Source: Sphingobacterium sp. (lineage in GTDB: Bacteria > Bacteroidota > Bacteroidia > Sphingobacteriales > Sphingobacteriaceae). Taken from it: 64,000 nucleotides of DNA. Made by a program: the position numbers and the translations under genes. The stretch covers positions 1 through 64,000 of the forward strand of contig JALAGS010000219.1 in assembly GCA_022712315.1 (NCBI GenBank). The letters run 5' to 3'. Under the pieces are notes generated by a model. It worked only from the letters and a program-made list of their open reading frames with translations. It had not been told where the DNA came from and searched no databases. Every line of letters begins with the position of its first letter. Positions within the stretch are counted from its first letter, which is position 1. Positions 54,800 to 62,809 of this stretch are shown here, in pieces.

Positions 54800-55369
54800 T
54801 TAGACAGCTTCTTGTATTAGCTTTTTGGTAGCTATTGTACCGTATTTATTCGCATTACGATTCAATTCTTTAGCATTGAAGTTTTTAAGCTTAGTACGTA
54901 GAGCGGAAGTTATAGCCTGTTTGTCTTCCGCTAATGTATCTAAATTATTAAGTAAGTCAACAACCACATACTCTTGAGTTAGTTTCTTAGGGAATTTGGG
55001 TTTTCGCCTAAATTGGTAAACTCTGTTACCCAATTTTATGTCCTCATGTCTTTTGTGATTGTATATACGTTTTGTATTATACAACTGCGTGCTACCAAGC
55101 CCTAACGCATTGTAGTAGTTGGGCGAAGTTATTAGATAATCGTCACCTTTAAGAAATACTTTTATCAGTTGCTCTTCATCTGGTGGAGCTATACCGAAAG
55201 CAGTCATTTTGGGAGCATAGTAAAGCCCCTGAGCCAGCTTTTGTAGTGAGCCATCAGCAATAGATTCAGCAAGATGTCTATCGACAGCTGTTGAAAACTT
55301 AGCCAGTTCCTCCCGCCTATAAACTTTGCCTACCCGTAGTTTTTTCTTAAAATTATCTAATGATGACAT
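54800..55369 (-). CDS. AbiEi-type antitoxin / DUF6088 regulator
   Basis: A 189-residue protein with an N-terminal winged helix (about 1-60, VYRREELAKFSTAVDRHLAE, LQKLAQGLYYAPK) and a C-terminal domain typical of DUF6088/AbiEi antitoxins (YLITSPNYYNALGLGSTQLY, then KRIYNHKRH). In characterised AbiE systems the antitoxin represses its own promoter through inverted repeats, and matching repeats stand at 55381-55423. Directly precedes the AbiEii toxin gene. Confidence 0.85.
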   Translation of the reverse strand: MSSLDNFKKKLRVGKVYRREELAKFSTAVDRHLAESIADGSLQKLAQGLYYAPKMTAFGIAPPDEEQLIKVFLKGDDYLITSPNYYNALGLGSTQLYNTKRIYNHKRHEDIKLGNRVYQFRRKPKFPKKLTQEYVVVDLLNNLDTLAEDKQAITSALRTKLKNFNAKELNRNANKYGTIATKKLIQEAV

Positions 55370-55373
55370 ATTA

Positions 55374-55423
55374 CAAATGTATGAAATATTATTAAAAATT
55401 CATGCAAAGTATTTCATGAATTT
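55374..55423 (-). promoter_or_regulatory. AbiE promoter and operator
   Basis: Minus-strand -7 TACATTTG (55374-55381) with a TTG 23 nt upstream (55405-55407). Two inverted repeats overlap it: ATGAAATA/TATTTCAT (55381-55388, 55410-55417) and AAATTCATG/CATGAATTT (55396-55404, 55415-55423). Confidence 0.6.
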
Positions 55424-55466
55424 TGTTACCTCTATTAGATAGTGTTTGTAAATCGAGGATTTAATT

Positions 55467-55712
55467 TCATTCAGTTCTTTTAGATAATTCTTTTCCAAAG
55501 ATTGAAATTCTCCGATAGTCAATTAACCAATCTTTATCTGAAAAATTATCCCAATCACGAATGTGTATAGCTTCCAAATTAAGATAATCGCCTCCTTTCT
55601 TTAACTGTGCTTCATCTTCTCTAAATAGTTGTTCTAATTTTTTAACGGTGAATTTATAGGTTTCTATTTGAGCCAGTAGCTTGTCTAAGTAATCTTTGTA
55701 GTTTTTTTCCAT
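55467..55712 (-). CDS. small hypothetical protein, 81 aa, in the restriction operon
   Basis: A charged 81-residue protein, helical in its first half (DYLDKLLAQIETYKFTVKKL, a possible coiled coil) and basic at the end (SIFGKELSKRTE). No known domain or signal peptide. It lies 97 bp after hsdS, with a REP-like repeat in the gap, and before the AbiE promoter. It may be an accessory or cargo gene of the island, or a small remnant. Function not known. Confidence 0.55.
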   Translation of the reverse strand: MEKNYKDYLDKLLAQIETYKFTVKKLEQLFREDEAQLKKGGDYLNLEAIHIRDWDNFSDKDWLIDYRRISIFGKELSKRTE

Positions 55713-55755
55713 TTCTTAGGCTTTAAATAATTGTTTGCTAGAGATTATTTCGCTA

Positions 55756-55796
55756 CGCTCGCAATGACGTGTTTTGTACCGTCATTGCGAGGAGGA
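55756..55796. repeat. REP-like palindrome
   Basis: TCGCAATGACG (55760-55770) and CGTCATTGCGA (55781-55791) are exact inverted repeats around a 10-nt loop, followed by GGAGGAACGAC. The CGTCATTGCGAGGAGGAACGA string belongs to a widespread repeat family of bacterial intergenic DNA. It sits between hsdS and the 81-residue gene. Confidence 0.6.
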
Positions 55797-55809
55797 ACGA
55801 CTCAATTAG

Positions 55810-57012
55810 CTAAGAGAACAACTCACCCTTGAATGCTTTCTGCAATAAGGATTGAAATAATTCCTCGGATTTCTCTGTATTGATCTGTGCTTTCAGCTGG
55901 TTGATAAGCTCTATTTTTCTAGCGAAGGATTGTTGGAGATGGAGTGGTGGTAACAATAAAGGAATATTTCTTACCGCATCTTTAGTGATAGTTTTTGTCA
56001 CTGCTCCAAATATTCGTTTATTTATTTCACTTTCACCATATTTAGACTTTAGCTGCGAATACAAAAATGTTTTATCAACAGTGCTATTTAACCGGATGAG
56101 AAAGCAATTCATTCCTAATGTTACTGGTCTATTTAAATTAGGCATCATGTATACTTTTCCTGCACTGCCAATTTTTGAAATGATTATCTCACCACCAAAA
56201 ACTTTAGTTTTTTTTAAAAAGTTGTACTCAACTTCATTTAAATAAATGCAATCTTTAATGAAATTTTCATTCTCTAAATCAGTAGTTCTAACCATTAATG
56301 CAAAATCCTCGGTATTTTTTAATTTAACATTTTCATTTAGAATTTTATAGCTACCGTTAGCATGATAATCAGTGATTACATCGATTAACATCCCAAATGA
56401 AACAATATCCCAACCCTTCTCATTTTTTACTGGATCGCCGAACATATCGATAAAAATGGCTTGTACGAGTTCGTCATATTTGGCTTGTAGGTCTTTATCT
56501 TTGCGACGTAACTCATCCGCCTTGTCCAAGATCGTCGCTATTTTTTGTTGAATAGGTAACGGGGGGAGTGGGATTTCTATTTCATTAATGTAATTTTCTA
56601 ACTTTAGATTTATGATGCCGGTAGTTTTATTTTGATATTTTAATGTCCTTTTTGACACATGATTATTAAATAGGAACCAAAATAAATATTTTCCATTAAC
56701 ATTTTCTTTCGGTCGAATTACACTTGTAAAGTTATTGCATAAGTATAAATCATCCTCATTAAAATACACCACTCTACCAACTGGCTGTGTAGGACTCCCC
56801 CCCGACTTCTCAATGATAGTATCACCTTTAACAAGTTTTTTCTTATTAACCTTTTCCAAGTTAATATCTCTAGTCACCACTTCATGTAGATGCAGTCGTC
56901 CGCTGTTAGTGAAATTAGTAGTTCGAATAATTTTTATGCTATCACCTTCATCTCCCCATTCGCCTGAAATAGGTTTATATATTACTTTTTGTAAATTAAC
57001 TTTCTCCCACAT
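55810..57012 (-). CDS. hsdS: type I restriction specificity subunit S
   Basis: A 400-residue subunit that sets the DNA target of the type I complex. Two target-recognition domains (about 1-140 and 205-350), each followed by a conserved helical spacer: PLPPLPIQQKIATILDKADE and later LLPPLHLQQSFARKIELINQ. Length is normal for two half-site recognition. The start lies just downstream of the hsdM stop, and both genes are translated as a unit. Recognition sequence cannot be predicted from the protein. Confidence 0.93.
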   Translation of the reverse strand: MWEKVNLQKVIYKPISGEWGDEGDSIKIIRTTNFTNSGRLHLHEVVTRDINLEKVNKKKLVKGDTIIEKSGGSPTQPVGRVVYFNEDDLYLCNNFTSVIRPKENVNGKYLFWFLFNNHVSKRTLKYQNKTTGIINLKLENYINEIEIPLPPLPIQQKIATILDKADELRRKDKDLQAKYDELVQAIFIDMFGDPVKNEKGWDIVSFGMLIDVITDYHANGSYKILNENVKLKNTEDFALMVRTTDLENENFIKDCIYLNEVEYNFLKKTKVFGGEIIISKIGSAGKVYMMPNLNRPVTLGMNCFLIRLNSTVDKTFLYSQLKSKYGESEINKRIFGAVTKTITKDAVRNIPLLLPPLHLQQSFARKIELINQLKAQINTEKSEELFQSLLQKAFKGELFS

Positions 57013-57013
57013 A

Positions 57014-58489
57014 CTACAACAGCCCTTTCAATTCGTTTAACAATACCAGCCTCTCTCGATCAATCTCTGCGATCTGCTCGAGAATAACCGCAGGCTTTTC
57101 ATAGCTTAATTCTTCATAGACCACTTCTTTATATCTATTGATACTCAAGTCATACCCATTATCGCGGATTTCCTGCGCTGGCACGAAGAATGACTGATCC
57201 GTACGGCTGCGATCTTGCTCGCTAGCTTGGTTATGGTATCGTGTGATAATATCTGGAATATCATTGGTCGCAATAGCATTGCGCTTGTCGTCCAAGCTAT
57301 AACCATCGGCTTTCATATCGTAATACCAAACCTTGTTAGTACCGCCCGAATTGGTCTTCATAAAGATCAATATCGCTGTACTCACCCCTGCATAAGGTTT
57401 AAATACCCCTGAAGGCATGGAGATTACAGCTTGCAACTGTTGATTGTCCACCAATTCTTTGCGAATGGCTTTGTGTGCAGTGGATGATCCAAACAAAACG
57501 CCATCAGGAACGATCACAGCAGCACGTCCTCCCAATGTCATCATGCGTAGCATCAGACTCAAGAAAAGAATCTCGGTTTTCTTCGTATTTGTCATTTGGA
57601 GCAAGGAGCTCTCGACATCATTTGCATTCAGCGCGCCCTTAAATGGCGGATTGGCTAAGATAAGGGAGTATTGCGAATTGACACTGTTTCGCTCTGCCAA
57701 TGCGGACCCTGAAAAAAGTACAGGATTCTCAATGCCGTGCAATTGCAAATTCATCGAAGCGATGCGCAACATGGAGGGATCGATTTCCATTCCATTAAAC
57801 ATATTGCCGTAATAATGTTCACGGAAGGCTTTATCGAGCAGCCAGTCTTCATGCGTTTCTTGGATGTACTCAGCAGCGTTCACCAAGAAACCTGCAGTTC
57901 CCATTGCCGGATCACAGATAGTATCGTCTTGCTGGGGTTGCATCAGCTCCACCATCATGCGGATGATATGCCGTGGTGTCCGGAACTGCCCATTGGTACC
58001 TGCCTCGGCAATTTTACTTAGCATATACTCGTATAGATCACCTTTCGTATCTCTGTTACTCAACGGTAATTTGTCGATCTGTTGTACTACGCTATCTAAC
58101 AGACTTGGACTCTCTATCATGAAAGTTGCGCCTTTCATGTACTGCGAAAATTTACCTCCTGCAGTACCGAGCGTACGCATAAAGTCAAATGCCGTCAGGT
58201 TCTCTAGATCTGTTTGTGGTATGCGAAAGATATCCATCATGCGCTCAGGATCTAAGTCTTTAAAATAAGACCAACGTAGTGATTTCTGCTCTTCGGTGTA
58301 GATATCTGCTTTTTTTGAGCTTCCTAATAATTGTTTTTCTTTGTCAATCGTAATCTGCCTGTCATCTAATTGTTTTAAGAAAATCAGATAGGTAAATTGT
58401 TCGATAACGGTCAAGGGGTTAGAAATTCCTCCTGTCCAGAAGTCATTCCATATTTTATCTATTTGGGATTTTATTTCTCCGGTAATCAT
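57014..58489 (-). CDS. hsdM: type I restriction-modification methyltransferase subunit M
   Basis: N6-adenine methyltransferase subunit, 491 residues. HsdM_N helical domain (about 5-120, IWNDFWTGGISNPLTVIEQF), then SAM-binding motif I DPAMGTAGFLVNAAEYI and catalytic motif IV LILANPPFKGAL. First gene of the hsdM-hsdS run. No terminator separates it from the HEPN gene 122 bp upstream, so readthrough from that gene is possible. Confidence 0.95.
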   Translation of the reverse strand: MITGEIKSQIDKIWNDFWTGGISNPLTVIEQFTYLIFLKQLDDRQITIDKEKQLLGSSKKADIYTEEQKSLRWSYFKDLDPERMMDIFRIPQTDLENLTAFDFMRTLGTAGGKFSQYMKGATFMIESPSLLDSVVQQIDKLPLSNRDTKGDLYEYMLSKIAEAGTNGQFRTPRHIIRMMVELMQPQQDDTICDPAMGTAGFLVNAAEYIQETHEDWLLDKAFREHYYGNMFNGMEIDPSMLRIASMNLQLHGIENPVLFSGSALAERNSVNSQYSLILANPPFKGALNANDVESSLLQMTNTKKTEILFLSLMLRMMTLGGRAAVIVPDGVLFGSSTAHKAIRKELVDNQQLQAVISMPSGVFKPYAGVSTAILIFMKTNSGGTNKVWYYDMKADGYSLDDKRNAIATNDIPDIITRYHNQASEQDRSRTDQSFFVPAQEIRDNGYDLSINRYKEVVYEELSYEKPAVILEQIAEIDRERLVLLNELKGLL

Positions 58490-58611
58490 CAGTATTGGGG
58501 TAATTTGTTTTTTTTTTTGCTCTGTAAAGGTAAAGATTTGTTTTTGTTCTTTTTGATCGCTACGAAAGAATCAAAAAACTTCGCTAGGATTTTTTACCTG
58601 TTTGTAGTATA

Positions 58612-59229
58612 TTAATTCCTGTCTAAATTTGAAGCTATTATTTCTATACTATGCTCGTATATCTTACCATACAAATCAATTGGATATTTTAAATCAGGAG
58701 ATATATTTCTTTTAAAGAGCACGACATATAAATCGCTGATTATTTTTCGGACCTCGTGAATTACCTCCATTTGTTTGTTAAAGGAGATTTGATTTTCATT
58801 CGAAATCTTAATTTGCTCTTTGGTTTTAAATTCATGAGCCTCGGCATCTCTTTTATTTATAAGCTTATCTATATCTCCTTGATACTTTTCATAAAAAAAT
58901 GATATTTTATCCAAAATTTTTTTAATCAAAACATTGCTTGTTTTTACTTGGTTACCTTCGAGATAGTTTTTCAAACAGTTTATTGAGTGCTTCTCATCAT
59001 CTTTAGGGTTGTTTTTTAAAATATAAGCAGTCCGGATTAATGCTAATTCGTTATGGTAAAAAATCATATCAGTACTAAGATCACCTCGTAATCCATTTTC
59101 GGATATTAATCTATCTAAATAAAGAACAGCGTTAATATGCATTTCGATTTCGTAAGTGACACGATACATCCAAAAAAGGTGATTTTCCACCTCATGGCGT
59201 TGATCGCTAGTTTTGAAAAAAGTCATCAT
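58612..59229 (-). CDS. putative HEPN-domain protein
   Basis: About 205 residues from the ATG at 59229 (or 59226). Almost wholly helical and charged. The segment KLINKRDAEAHEFKTKEQI contains R-x4-H, the HEPN nuclease signature, on a predicted helix. HEPN proteins are RNases or structural parts of many defence and toxin systems. There is no recognisable partner nucleotidyltransferase next to it, although the AbiEii toxin lies in the same island. Its promoter region holds half-sites shared with the WYL regulator. HEPN assignment is inferred from one motif and helical content. Confidence 0.5.
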   Translation of the reverse strand: MMTFFKTSDQRHEVENHLFWMYRVTYEIEMHINAVLYLDRLISENGLRGDLSTDMIFYHNELALIRTAYILKNNPKDDEKHSINCLKNYLEGNQVKTSNVLIKKILDKISFFYEKYQGDIDKLINKRDAEAHEFKTKEQIKISNENQISFNKQMEVIHEVRKIISDLYVVLFKRNISPDLKYPIDLYGKIYEHSIEIIASNLDRN

Positions 59230-59253
59230 TTGTATTTGTTTTTGTTTATAATA

Positions 59254-59290
59254 CAAATGTAAATAGTGTATGTGCACTCTATATGCATAG
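59254..59290 (-). promoter_or_regulatory. HEPN gene promoter with WYL-type half-sites
   Basis: Minus-strand -7 TACATTTG (59254-59261) without a proper -33. TGTATGTGCA (59267-59276) and TGCATAG (59284-59290) lie just upstream; the same two strings occur at 60408-60420 before the WYL gene. Confidence 0.5.
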
Positions 59291-59354
59291 TTGTCAGATC
59301 GTCTGCCTTCGGTCGCAATTATATGGAGAATTTGTGAGGCAGAAATTGAAAGAC

Positions 59355-60365
59355 TTACATATAACGTTTTAAACTTTCTTCTATTCTGGCTTTAAAATCT
59401 TCCCGAAGTTGCTTAGGGTGAATGACCTCCACAGCAGGACCAAAACCTAGTACCTGAGCATAAAACTCATAATTTGGAATAATCTCCAGTTGCACGTGAA
59501 TATATTCCGAGCCGCGTTCGATAACAGTCTGTGAAGGATGTAAAGGCTTCGATTCAATATATGGCCATAGCGACTTATTCACTTTGATTTTGACAAACTG
59601 ACAAGCGCCGCCAATAGGTTTACTAACGCCTATTATATCTTCGAAGTACGCTTCATGCGTGTCCTTCTGAAGACTAAATGAGATACCTTCGGCTGACTCA
59701 AACGTAATCATACGATCCAGCGCTAGACTGGTCCAAGTATCAAAGCCGTCCCGCTGGCCAAAGAGAAACCATCGCTTATTATATTGTTTCAGAAAATATG
59801 GATGTATTAAAAAATCTTCTTCTTTATCTTGATTGAACGATTTGTACCGTACGGTCAATACTTGTTTTTGCTGTATGAATTTTAGCAAATCTCCCAAAAG
59901 ATGGAGATTTTTAAGGTATTCATTTTGGTCAAAAAAGATGCATTCGTCCAGATCCTCCAATTGAAAACTCTTTTTGAGTTTCAACGCCAGTTCTTGGACA
60001 AAATCAAATTGGGGCAAACCTTTAAATCTTCCTAACATATCCAGCGTCATTTTTAGTAAATCAGCTTCCACGGGGTTGATTTGTTGCATGCCGATCGAAT
60101 ATCCTCCGTCGGCATAACGGTAGTAGGTCTTTTTCCCATCTTTAAAAGATGCTATGGGGGCTCGGAAACCTGTCTCACTACGCATAAAATCGATGTCTTT
60201 CAATATTTGTCTGCGAGAGATAGAGGAGTTCCTGCCAGTATAGTCCATTAAAGCTGCCGAGACATATTCGATAAGGTCATCGATAAAAAATTTCCGGCCT
60301 TTGTTGGAAAAACACCTGTCCAAGGCTTCGTAACGTATAATTGCATGTTTGTTGGTGGCCATCAC
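59355..60365 (-). CDS. WYL-domain transcriptional regulator
   Basis: A 336-residue ligand-sensing DNA-binding regulator. The N-terminal winged helix (about 8-75, LDRCFSNKGRKFFIDDLIEY, SISRRQILKDIDFMRSETGF) is followed by a WYL domain (about 150-230, VLTVRYKSFNQDKEEDFLIH, LKQYNKRWFLFGQRDG) and a WCX-like tail. WYL regulators commonly control phage-defence genes. Here it is next to a HEPN gene and a type I RM operon, and a 9-bp inverted repeat lies 33 bp before its start codon (60398-60422), consistent with autoregulation. Confidence 0.9.
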   Translation of the reverse strand: MMATNKHAIIRYEALDRCFSNKGRKFFIDDLIEYVSAALMDYTGRNSSISRRQILKDIDFMRSETGFRAPIASFKDGKKTYYRYADGGYSIGMQQINPVEADLLKMTLDMLGRFKGLPQFDFVQELALKLKKSFQLEDLDECIFFDQNEYLKNLHLLGDLLKFIQQKQVLTVRYKSFNQDKEEDFLIHPYFLKQYNKRWFLFGQRDGFDTWTSLALDRMITFESAEGISFSLQKDTHEAYFEDIIGVSKPIGGACQFVKIKVNKSLWPYIESKPLHPSQTVIERGSEYIHVQLEIIPNYEFYAQVLGFGPAVEVIHPKQLREDFKARIEESLKRYM

Positions 60366-60383
60366 TAATTTATTGGTCTATAA

Positions 60384-60422
60384 CAAAGATAAGGCTTTTC
60401 TATGCATTGTATGTGCATAGAA
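60384..60422 (-). promoter_or_regulatory. WYL gene promoter and 9-bp inverted-repeat operator
   Basis: Minus-strand -7 TATCTTTG (60384-60391) lacking a -33 TTG. Directly upstream lies the perfect inverted repeat TTCTATGCA / TGCATAGAA (60398-60406, 60414-60422) with a 7-nt spacer, covering the -33 region. A third related string (GTGCAC with ACATACA) is at 60438-60452. Confidence 0.6.
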
Positions 60423-60562
60423 GATCGTAAACCAGTGAACATACAGTGCACAAGACCTTATTTACTTTGCAGCAAGCTTATTCATTCAATAATTACATTT
60501 CCTACGGTAACCCGTAATGTTGAGTGAAATGAACTGGATATGTTTGCCAAAATTATTTAACT

Positions 60563-60940
60563 ATGTATAAATTACTACTTTCAGGATTATTGATCTTATC
60601 GCTGAGCGCTTGCCAAAGTTATAAATATGGCAGTGAGGGCCCCACAGAAAAGAGCAACCTGACCATGGGGGTGGTCAAAAGCCGAATCATCAAAGGTGAA
60701 ACAACACAAGACGAAATCCTCAAACTATTTGGATCGCCAAATCTTGTTTCCAAAAATAAATCAAACCGTGAAGTCTGGAGCTACAACAAGATGTCAGTCG
60801 AACAAAAAGCGGGATCAACAGATTTTTTTGCTGGTCAACGTGCGAGCCAAAGCAGCAGCAGTAGATCTTTTGATCTGATCATTACGTTTGATGAAAAAGA
60901 TATTGTTGCAGATTATTCCGTTATATCTACCGCATTTTAA
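60563..60940 (+). CDS. BamE/SmpA-like small lipoprotein
   Basis: A 125-residue lipoprotein (signal LLSGLLILSLSAC). The central KGETTQDEILKLFGSPNLVS, NREVWSYNKM and DLIITFDEKDIVADYSV pattern is that of the BamE/SmpA/OmlA fold (start-of-helix TTQDEIxxLFGxP, then a WxY strand). A Ser-rich stretch (SQSSSSRSF) lies between strands. BamE itself is part of the outer-membrane assembly machine, but the family in Bacteroidota is broad, so the exact role is uncertain. Paired 17 bp upstream of another lipoprotein gene. Confidence 0.75.
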   Translation: MYKLLLSGLLILSLSACQSYKYGSEGPTEKSNLTMGVVKSRIIKGETTQDEILKLFGSPNLVSKNKSNREVWSYNKMSVEQKAGSTDFFAGQRASQSSSSRSFDLIITFDEKDIVADYSVISTAF

Positions 60941-60957
60941 CCTTAAAACACACAAAA

Positions 60958-61455
60958 ATGAAAAAAATTATTACGTTATTATGTATTGCCATCCTATTTG
61001 GCTCATGTGCTACAAAAATGGTTACCAAATCACCTGCTGAAGTAAAGATGATGACCACCAAGCAATTTGAATCTGGCCAGGAACTCGTATTCAAATCAGT
61101 TATCAGTCTGCTACATTCCGAAAGCTATATCATTGATCGCGCCGATAAGGAAACAGGATTGATCAACGCCAGTAAAAGAATTGAAAATAAAAATGCTGCT
61201 TCCCAGCGCTTTTGGACTGGTGTATCCAAAGATGCCAATACTTCCAAAGCGATGTTTTATATTGAAGCGATAAACGACGCAGTAACGGAAGTCAAGATTA
61301 CCATGTACGAAGGGGCTGAGTCTAGCCGCAACGGTTACTGGGGTCAGGTGAATAAAGATACAAAAGAACAAATGATCTATGAGCCGCAGGTCTACCAAAC
61401 CTGGTTCCAAAGCCTACAAGCCGAAATCGAACGTCGCAAAGCATTGGGTAGATAA
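60958..61455 (+). CDS. lipoprotein of unknown function, 165 aa
   Basis: A small lipoprotein with signal LLCIAILFGSC (lipobox FGSC). The mature part (about 30-155) alternates strand and helix: GQELVFKSVISLLHSESYII, ETGLINASKRIE, AMFYIEAINDAVTEVKITMY. The K-V-I-S-L-L...D-x-x-TGLI arrangement resembles small periplasmic domains seen in tandem with BamE-like proteins. Probably co-transcribed with the preceding BamE-like gene. Function unknown. Confidence 0.7.
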   Translation: MKKIITLLCIAILFGSCATKMVTKSPAEVKMMTTKQFESGQELVFKSVISLLHSESYIIDRADKETGLINASKRIENKNAASQRFWTGVSKDANTSKAMFYIEAINDAVTEVKITMYEGAESSRNGYWGQVNKDTKEQMIYEPQVYQTWFQSLQAEIERRKALGR

Positions 61456-61503
61456 ATTGTCGTTAACAATATTATTCACTTAGATTTATAAATGAATAGT
61501 CAT

Positions 61504-61542
61504 AAAAAAGGGATGTTCATTCTTGCTGAACATCCCTTTTTT
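61504..61542 (+). terminator. intrinsic terminator
   Basis: Sixteen-base perfect stem AAAAAAGGGATGTTCA / TGAACATCCCTTTTTT with a 7-nt loop. It closes the lipoprotein pair and can also serve the convergent XRE gene. Confidence 0.92.
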
Positions 61543-61564
61543 ATAATTTTTATACGACGGAGTA

Positions 61565-62026
61565 CTATTTTCCTTCCTTCAATTTTTTTACTTCATTGGT
61601 AAGGTCCAACACCGCCTGGCTCAATGCTGCAATGGATTGTGTCTTCGCTCGATCCTCCTCAATAAATTTTTCAAGCAATGCGACCAGCTTATCTGATCCA
61701 TCATTGTTAAATGTTGGTTGGGAATGTTGACTAGAGTTGGTTGAGTGATCGTTAAATGTATGTGAATGCTGTATATTATAAATTACATTTTCATCCTTAA
61801 AAGATTGTACAAATTCAGGTGTCACCCCCAATGCAGTAGCCAGCTCTTCTAAAAGCGGCTGATCGAGTGCGACCATATTTTCAAAGTCCGAAATCCGTTG
61901 CTGCGAGTATTTGTTGCGGCAAAGCTGACCGAAAGCCTCCTGCTTAATTCCCTGAATCTCACGGATGCGTTTAATATTGTGACCGATATGCATGGTTTCG
62001 TTTTTTTCTTTAAAAATAGTATTCAT
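61565..62026 (-). CDS. XRE-family helix-turn-helix regulator
   Basis: A 153-residue DNA-binding protein. Cro/CI-type HTH at about 14-75 (HNIKRIREIQGIKQEAFGQL, RISDFENMVALDQPLLEELA), then a His/Ser/Asn-rich linker and a C-terminal coiled-coil (about 112-150, LVALLEKFIEEDRAKTQSIA) suited to multimerisation. A minus-strand -7 TAATTTTG (62034-62041) would give a leaderless mRNA for the first Met, so the second Met at 61993 may be the real start. Targets unknown. Confidence 0.85.
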   Translation of the reverse strand: MNTIFKEKNETMHIGHNIKRIREIQGIKQEAFGQLCRNKYSQQRISDFENMVALDQPLLEELATALGVTPEFVQSFKDENVIYNIQHSHTFNDHSTNSSQHSQPTFNNDGSDKLVALLEKFIEEDRAKTQSIAALSQAVLDLTNEVKKLKEGK

Positions 62027-62103
62027 AATCTAGCAAAATTAGAGGCTGGTTTTTTACCGGTAAATCGGTGGAATACCACACCCTAAAATAATAAGTAATG
62101 CAA

Positions 62104-62180
62104 TAACTTTGCCTTTAAAGTTACGAATTATTATTGTAATGAACAGTAACCGCTGAATGCTCTTTGACCTATTGGTATTG
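62104..62180 (+). promoter_or_regulatory. rRNA-leader-like sequence (promoter plus boxA-like element) without rRNA
   Basis: A consensus -7 TAACTTTG (62104-62111) is followed by TGCTCTTTGACC (62158-62169), close to the boxA antitermination consensus TGCTCTTTAACA, and by ATTGGTATTGAAAG, which resembles sequence upstream of Bacteroidota 16S genes. No 16S gene follows. It may be a displaced leader copy. Confidence 0.3.
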
Positions 62181-62290
62181 AAAGAAATTTTATAAGATCA
62201 ATAAAAATTAAAAATAATGAGGCTGCTTGTGAAGCCGTAGGGTGAGGATAATTTCACTCACTAAATACTATTTATTTGTACTAGAGCTCG

Positions 62291-62664
62291 GTATATACAA
62301 AGGGTGGGCCTTGCTGTGAAAAATCGGGAGACCAACGATCTGCGATAAGGCTTCTTGTCCTAATATACACAACTGAGGCCGTTCCTTGTTAATAAGGAAA
62401 CTTTATAACGTATGCATAAAGTGGCTGTCTTACGTCTGCTACATATAAGAATAGCTGACCGTTTGTGACACCGCAGGTTGAAAGTGATTTCAAGTACAAA
62501 ATCTATATTATGCACAACTAGTTTCTCACGCGCTCAACAATACCAAAAGTATATACGATAGGTGGGCTTGCTCTTGATATAAACTTACACAATTGGCGTT
62601 CGCTTACTCGTTTTCCGTAGCATATCAATAATTCGTATACACAAAGGTTGGCGCTCGCTTTAAA
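62291..62664. repeat. degenerate approximately 25-bp repeats in a gene-free tract
   Basis: Between the XRE gene and the Crp remnant (62027-62809) no coding sequence is convincing. Related strings occur at 62291, 62549 and 62635 (GTATAYACRAWRGGTKGGC followed by a TTGCT or TCGCT run), with weaker versions at 62363 and 62585. Copies 1 and 3 are each associated with a TTAATAAG tail nearby. The elements are not regularly spaced and do not look like CRISPR. Confidence 0.4.
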
Positions 62665-62809
62665 TCTGTTTAATAAGAAATATATCAATACCAATTTTGT
62701 CAATGTGCTATTCAGCTTTAATATACCTATCATAAGATCAAGGTTTCCCGAGAAATCCGTCAGAGCCGGTCGAGATCTGTAAAAGTGATAAACCAATTAA
62801 ACATGGATT

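Noticed and set aside
62291..62664. CRISPR array
   Set aside because: Repeats are degenerate, irregularly spaced and not separated by uniform spacers; no cas gene is nearby.
62518..62796. 92-codon minus-strand frame in the repeat tract
   Set aside because: Spans several degenerate repeats and has no protein-like pattern; probably a by-product of the repeats.
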